Assembly: GCA_022703195.1 (NCBI GenBank)
Contig: JAKLEF010000036.1
Coordinates: 1-11,079 of the forward strand
Direction: 5' to 3'
DNA length: 11,079 nt
Source: Candidatus Fermentibacterota bacterium
GTDB lineage: Bacteria; Fermentibacterota; Fermentibacteria; Fermentibacterales; Fermentibacteraceae
The notes under the pieces were generated by a model. It saw only the letters and a list, made by a program, of their open reading frames with translations, made no database searches and was not told the origin of the DNA. This document shows, piece after piece, positions 7,726 through 11,079 of this stretch. Both the position numbers and the translations under genes were made by a program. The number at the start of each line of letters is the position of its first letter. Within the stretch, counting starts at the first letter, position 1.

Positions 7726-7818
7726 CTTCCTCTCCGATTCCCCTTGGCTCCCGGTCGGTTGCCGGCAGCCGAAGAGGATACACCGGCCCTTCCGCCTCCG
7801 GTCGTCTGAAGAATCGGA

Positions 7819-8187
7819 TCAGGCGGGCGTGCAGGCTCTGCGCGACTGCATCCAGCTTGCGAGGAACAGGAATCCCGGCACGGCGAAGAGCAGGAACGCC
7901 CATCCCCCCGGAAACGTCCCGGCAGTCGCGAGGCTGACCAGGTAGAAGGCCGCAAGGCTGCCGACGGTGATCGCTCCGCCGAGCCCCTCCTTCCACCAGG
8001 CCAGGATCATCCCCACGCAGATGCCGATGGGGAAGAACACCAGCCCGAGCCACTCTCCGGGTTGGATCAGGGATGGGCGGAACCCCTCGCCGACGAGGAA
8101 CGCCAGGACCAGCCCCACGCACGCCAGTGCCAGGATACGGGCTATCCAGCGGATCGTCCGAACGGGTGCATGTCGATCGTCGTTCAT
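7819..8187 (-). CDS. Small membrane protein with four predicted helices
   Basis: From the ATG at 8187 this encodes 122 residues. AAGGAG and AGGAG lie 9 and 3 bases upstream, whereas the open frame further upstream has a hydrophilic, gene-unlike start. Four hydrophobic segments lie at about 14-33, 46-65, 70-87 and 95-113, with short loops and basic residues at both ends (HAPVRTIRWIAR; MQSRRACTPA). The layout, including AWWKEGLGGAI after the second helix, resembles the small uncharacterised membrane proteins grouped as DUF7670, a match made from memory. There are no charged catalytic residues within the helices to suggest transport or enzyme activity. It lies 93 bp upstream of the ADP-ribosylglycohydrolase and 159 bp downstream of the dehydrogenase remnant, all on the same strand. 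Coding is likely; function is unknown. Confidence 0.8.
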   Translation of the reverse strand: MNDDRHAPVRTIRWIARILALACVGLVLAFLVGEGFRPSLIQPGEWLGLVFFPIGICVGMILAWWKEGLGGAITVGSLAAFYLVSLATAGTFPGGWAFLLFAVPGFLFLASWMQSRRACTPA

Positions 8188-8346
8188 GTACTCCTGCTCC
8201 TTGTCCACGCCAGAGTCGCGTTCCGAAACGCCCCGGATGCATCGGAGGGTTGTTAGCATACTGCCAGTACCCATCGGCGGGCCATCCCGGAACCGATCAT
8301 TGCTCCCTCACCGGATCGATGTGCTGTCCCGCTGCATGGAAGACCC

Positions 8347-8938
8347 CTACCATGCCACTCGCGCACCCTTGTGGACGAGCTGGCCATCAGGGAACCTCTC
8401 GCGGGCGATCGTCACGAGTTCGACGGCCGTCTGGGCGCCTTCTTCGACTTCCATCGGAGCGGCCCGGGTACCGAGATCGGTCTTCGCCCATCCGGGAATG
8501 GAGGCGGCGACAACGATCCCCTTGTCCGCCAGCGTCTTCGACTGGATCAGAGTGAGCATGTCGAGCCCCGCCTTCGAGGTGGAGCACCCCACGGTCATGA
8601 AGCACCCGATCTGGTCCCACATGCTCTCGCCGGATCCCAGCGAGCCGAGCATCGACGACTGGTTGACCACCCGCGCGTCGCCACTGGCGACAACAGCCGC
8701 ACGAGGGCCCCGGTGACAGCGGAAGGGGGCGACGTCGTCGGGGCTGGTGACGTCCAGACGGACCGTGCGGGCGTCGTACCCGAGGCCCTCAGTTCCTCGC
8801 AGCCGGATTCCCCGCCTCCTCGTCCCCCGCCCCGAGGACCACCGTGTACCCGAGCGCGCCGGGCTGCCGCCCGATCTCCATGCCCAGGCCCTTGTTCGCC
8901 CCCGTGATGAGCACCACCCTGCCGTTCCCTGCCACCAT
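8347..8938 (-). pseudogene. Decayed short-chain dehydrogenase/reductase (carbonyl reductase-like)
   Basis: A good AGGAGG lies 6 bases before the ATG at 8938. The first frame reads MVAGNGRVVLITGANKGLG, with the NAD(P)-binding TGxxxGxG motif, but ends at a TGA near 8789. SDR sequence then continues in other frames: CEELRAS, then GYDARTVRLDVTSPDDV, then VVNQSSMLGSL with the catalytic-Ser block, and PGWAKTDLG up to the TAG at 8347. At least two single-base losses are needed to join the first pieces. Between DVTSPDDV and the Ser block only about 20 residues remain where SDRs have about 70, so the NNAG motif is missing, and a scrap reading VTGALVRLL in another frame marks the damaged joint. The catalytic YxxxK is CSTSK, with Cys for Tyr. 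The gene is therefore not expected to make an active enzyme. It starts 64 bp after the macrodomain remnant. Confidence 0.88.
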
Positions 8939-9002
8939 CTCTTTCCTCCTGATCGCCCCCGGAGCGTCATCCGTGACAGCCCCACGTACCGTTCAAGCGC
9001 TC

Positions 9003-9536
9003 TCAGCGCGCGCCAGCATGTAGTTCCTCCAGCGCCCGCCGGCAAGCTTCGACCGCATCCGGCCCGAAGCATACGAACAGCGCCTGATCGAACCCGCCCG
9101 GCATGCGGGTGCAGTAGTCGACCTGCCGAACCGCGATCCGCGATGCCTTATCGATCGGGCAGCCGTAGATCCCGCAACTGATGGCCGGGAATGCGATCGT
9201 CCGGATCCCGTGACCGGCGGCCAGTTCGAGGCTCGAGCGGTAGCATTCCGCCAGCAGTCCGGGCTCGCCGTGCCCGCCAACCCATCCAGACCGGCCCGGC
9301 CGTGTGGATGACGTGCCGCGCCGGCAGCCCGTAGCCGCACGTGATCTTCGCCTGCCCCACCCTGCACCCGCCCAGCAGCCTGCACTCGCGCAGCAGATCC
9401 GGCCCGGCCGCACGGTGGATCGCCCCGTCGACGCCTCCCCCGCCCAGCAGCGAGCAGTTGGCCGCGTTGACGATCGCATCGACCGCCAGCTTCGTGATAT
9501 CGACCTTGCAGATCCCGACAAACCGGGCACGGGCAT
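9003..9536 (-). pseudogene. Frameshifted macrodomain protein (MacroD/YmdB-like ADP-ribose hydrolase family)
   Basis: Intact MacroD-type proteins bind ADP-ribose and remove it from acidic residues or from O-acetyl-ADP-ribose. One frame encodes VDITKLAVDAIVNAANCSLL, then GGGGVDGAIHRAAG and VIHTAGPVW. The next conserved piece, GGHGEPGLLAECYRSSLELA followed by PAISCGIYGCPIDKA, is in another frame that runs to the TGA at 9003. Removing one A at 9279-9280 (plus strand) joins them as WMGGGHGEP, so one base was gained there. The only nearby start, ATG at 9536 with GAGG 3 bases upstream, is in the frame of the second half; reaching the first half needs one more base near 9525. The two indels thus cancel, and the ATG-9536 frame stays open for 177 codons but reads nonsense in the N-terminal half. 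All binding motifs are otherwise well preserved, so the damage is recent or, less likely, an assembly error. Confidence 0.85.
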
Positions 9537-9798
9537 CTACCTCGCATCGAGGCGAACCAGCCGACTGCGGGGTTTCGGGGGCGAGTCTGCGGGGAGCCCA
9601 GATGGGGGGATGTATCGGTTGATCTCGACATGGTGGCTGATCATGTCCGGGGCCTTTCCTCTCCGGTACGGCAGCCACCGTGTCAGCCAGCCTGCGTTGA
9701 GGCCGCCGACCTTCTTCGGTCAGTCCGTCCCCTCGAGCCTCTTCCGGCAGCTAGGGATTCAGGTGTTGATCGGTCGGGCTGACTGGCACTGCGCAGGT

Positions 9799-10248
9799 TC
9801 AGTCGCCCGGCTTTCTGTCCACAGGGCCGGTACCCGGGACGAACCGCCCGTTGTAGTAGAGGTCTCGGATGCGCGAGGCCTCCTCCTCCGCCCACTTCCC
9901 GACCCCGACAGCCTTCATCCTGCAGAGGTTGAAAACCTTCATGTTGTGCGGGAACACCGCAGCCCCCTCCTGGGCCGGGGCGAGCTTCAGGCATGGGAAC
10001 TCGCCGCACTCGAAGCAGAATGAGACCCCCTTGGCCCGGACACACTCCAGAGTCTCGCACGAGTCGACCAGGACGCAGTACCCGCCCTGCACCCTGCATC
10101 CCCGGCATGCAACCTGAGCGGGATCGACCCCGCGCCTCTGTGCGATCCTCTGCCGTGTCTCGTCCGTGATGTTGGACTCGAGCACCTGGCAGTTGAAACA
10201 ATCGATCCCGCAGGGAGCCGTGAGCCTTTCCCTGTCGATCTGAGTCAT
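9799..10248 (-). CDS. DUF3795 cysteine-rich protein
   Basis: From the ATG at 10248 this encodes 149 residues. GAGG lies 7 bases upstream. A TTG at 10251 is an alternative start but sits inside the T-run that spaces the ribosome site. The N-terminal APCGIDCFNCQV (Cys 13, 17, 20) is the hallmark opening of DUF3795 proteins. More Cys pairs follow: CRGC (48-51), CX5C (58-64) and FCFECGEFPC (78-86, with CX2C and CX4C spacing). That gives at least eleven cysteines, enough for two or three zinc or iron-sulfur sites; which metal is bound cannot be told. No signal peptide or membrane segment is seen, so it is probably cytoplasmic. The family has no established function. A second Cys-rich gene of similar type lies at the right edge of the window, with one small membrane protein between them. 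Confidence 0.88.
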   Translation of the reverse strand: MTQIDRERLTAPCGIDCFNCQVLESNITDETRQRIAQRRGVDPAQVACRGCRVQGGYCVLVDSCETLECVRAKGVSFCFECGEFPCLKLAPAQEGAAVFPHNMKVFNLCRMKAVGVGKWAEEEASRIRDLYYNGRFVPGTGPVDRKPGD

Positions 10249-10332
10249 CAAAAAACCTCATTTCCTGTTGTGGATGCGGTGCCGTGTGCGATGAAGCGGC
10301 ACTGGGACACCGGTCTCCAGACGGGGTGCATC

Positions 10333-10701
10333 TCAATTCCGAGATCCGGTGTCCTTCTGTGTCCCGGTTCCCCGCTTCCTTCTCCAGCCGCGTACGGCGG
10401 ACCAGATCATGTAGAGCACGCACCCGTCCAGAAGGATGTTGACCCAGGACCAGACATCGTTCGAGTGGTGACCGAGACAGTCGCTGTTCCCGAGGAGGCC
10501 GGGCAGGAAGATGAAGACCCGGAGCACGCACTGAGACATCGTCGACAGGAAGCCGGCCGTCCCGCCCTCTCGCTCGTATTCCGAAGTGAAGCGCACCAGC
10601 ACGGCCGCATAGACGATCCCGAACACAAGCGAGCTGCATGCGAAGCACCCGATGATGTGCCGGAGGATCCCTTTCAGCCTCGTGTTCATCCACCCGCTCA
10701 C
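10333..10701 (-). CDS. Small hydrophobic membrane protein, unrecognised
   Basis: I do not recognise this 122-residue protein. It has hydrophobic segments at about 12-37 (IIGCFACSSLVFGIVYAAVL), 57-71 (QCVLRVFIFLPGLLG) and 83-103 (VWSWVNILLDGCVLYMIWSA), with a basic N terminus and a basic, polar tail (RGWRRKRGTGTQK), consistent with two or three membrane passes. An acidic loop, SEYEREGG, lies between the first two. The start shown is a GTG with GGGGG about 6 bases upstream; an ATG four codons in, at 10689, is equally acceptable. It lies 84 bp upstream of the DUF3795 gene and 65 bp downstream of the next gene, all on the same strand, so one transcript is possible. Coding is supported by hydrophobic patterning and the intact frame rather than by homology. 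Confidence 0.65.
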   Translation of the reverse strand: MSGWMNTRLKGILRHIIGCFACSSLVFGIVYAAVLVRFTSEYEREGGTAGFLSTMSQCVLRVFIFLPGLLGNSDCLGHHSNDVWSWVNILLDGCVLYMIWSAVRGWRRKRGTGTQKDTGSRN

Positions 10702-10766
10702 TTTCTGCCCCCGATGCCCAGCCGTTCAAATGCCGGGACGCCGCCCGGCCTGCAAGACGTTCCATG

Positions 10767-11078
10767 TCATCTCGCCGCGCCGTCTCCATCTGCTGCAGGC
10801 GAATCCCCGATCGCGGCGGAGCTTTCCCCGCCGGCCCGTGCCGGGTACCTGCCGCACGCTCCGGTCCACTCGTCCGCGACGGTGACGAAGGCCGCACAAC
10901 CCTTCTCACGGATGAAAAGCAGAGCCTGCCGGTACTTGCCGTACTTGTACCCGTCCTTTGCATGAAATCCGCCCAGAGTGCCGCAGCCTTCGAACTCCGG
11001 GCAATCGGCGCAGTCGGGTGCCCCCTGGATATGCAGCAGATCTTGATCTGGCAACGTGCCTTCCGGACATCCCTCTCT
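10767..11078 (-). CDS. Cys-rich DUF3795-like protein, C-terminal part, cut by right window edge
   Basis: The frame is open to the right edge, and 103 residues are visible before the TGA at 10767. A TTG at 11054 could serve as a start, but the codons before it continue the same character (REGCPEGT), so the true start is probably outside the window. The cysteine motif CADCPEFEGCG is followed by a helical stretch, DGYKYGKYRQALLFIREKG, and a closing EWTGACGRY. This order (Cys cluster, basic-aromatic helix, Trp with a late Cys) recalls the C-terminal half of DUF3795 proteins, from memory. The last 28 residues are Ala/Gly/Ser-rich and look disordered. Metal binding is likely, but the metal and role are unknown. 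Confidence 0.65.
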   Translation of the reverse strand, partial: REGCPEGTLPDQDLLHIQGAPDCADCPEFEGCGTLGGFHAKDGYKYGKYRQALLFIREKGCAAFVTVADEWTGACGRYPARAGGESSAAIGDSPAADGDGAAR

Positions 11079-11079
11079 C

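Noticed and set aside
8787..8795. In-frame TGA in the dehydrogenase gene as a possible selenocysteine or readthrough codon
   Set aside because: The conserved SDR sequence after it continues in different frames, so the TGA is a consequence of a frameshift rather than a recoded codon.
10278..10303. Hairpin GTGCCG...CGGCAC upstream of the DUF3795 gene as a terminator or regulatory leader
   Set aside because: The stem is only 6-7 bp with a 12-base loop and no T-run follows it; too weak to call.
9683..10963. Minus-strand open frame of 426 codons spanning the DUF3795 and membrane-protein genes
   Set aside because: It overlaps two better-supported genes in another frame and its translation is Arg/Gly/Pro-rich with no recognisable motif.

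Overview
This is a GC-rich (roughly two-thirds G+C) bacterial window with clear Shine-Dalgarno sites. It encodes a DUF5916 outer-membrane-type protein, so a Gram-negative envelope is likely. The gene mix (M3 oligoendopeptidase, DUF5916 protein, a PEP synthase-like protein, two DUF3795-type proteins) would fit a candidate phylum near the Fibrobacterota-Chlorobiota-Bacteroidota group, such as Fermentibacterota or Eisenbacteria. That placement is inference; there is no rRNA or marker protein here to settle it.

Left part (1-5539). A partial minus-strand gene runs off the left edge and probably encodes the N-terminal region of a PEP/pyruvate-binding (PEP synthase-like) protein. Upstream of it on the same strand is an intact M3-family zinc oligoendopeptidase with a good sigma70-type promoter. 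Divergent from that is an exported DUF5916 protein with an N-terminal CBM9-like domain and a predicted outer-membrane barrel.

Middle part (5540-6823). An AT-rich 199-bp element with perfect 31-bp terminal inverted repeats fills the gap between the DUF5916 stop codon and a tRNA-Ser(CGA) gene. Past the tRNA is the most unusual gene of the window. It encodes an apparently exported protein with cysteines for four [4Fe-4S] clusters, in which a two-cluster ferredoxin module appears to be inserted into a fibronectin type III fold.

Right part (6824-11079). All genes here are on the minus strand. In transcription order they are: a right-edge partial Cys-rich DUF3795-like gene, a small membrane protein, an intact DUF3795 protein, a macrodomain (ADP-ribose-binding) gene broken by two frameshifts, a short-chain dehydrogenase broken by frameshifts, an internal deletion and loss of the catalytic Tyr, a four-helix membrane protein, and an intact ADP-ribosylglycohydrolase. 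The macrodomain and the ADP-ribosylglycohydrolase both belong to families that remove or process ADP-ribose, so this may once have been an ADP-ribose-handling cluster of which only the hydrolase survives intact.

No gap between genes exceeds 300 bases. The largest unassigned stretch is 9537-9798, which separates the macrodomain remnant from the DUF3795 gene; I see no gene, RNA or clear signal in it. I see no CRISPR array, rRNA, transposase gene or replication origin.
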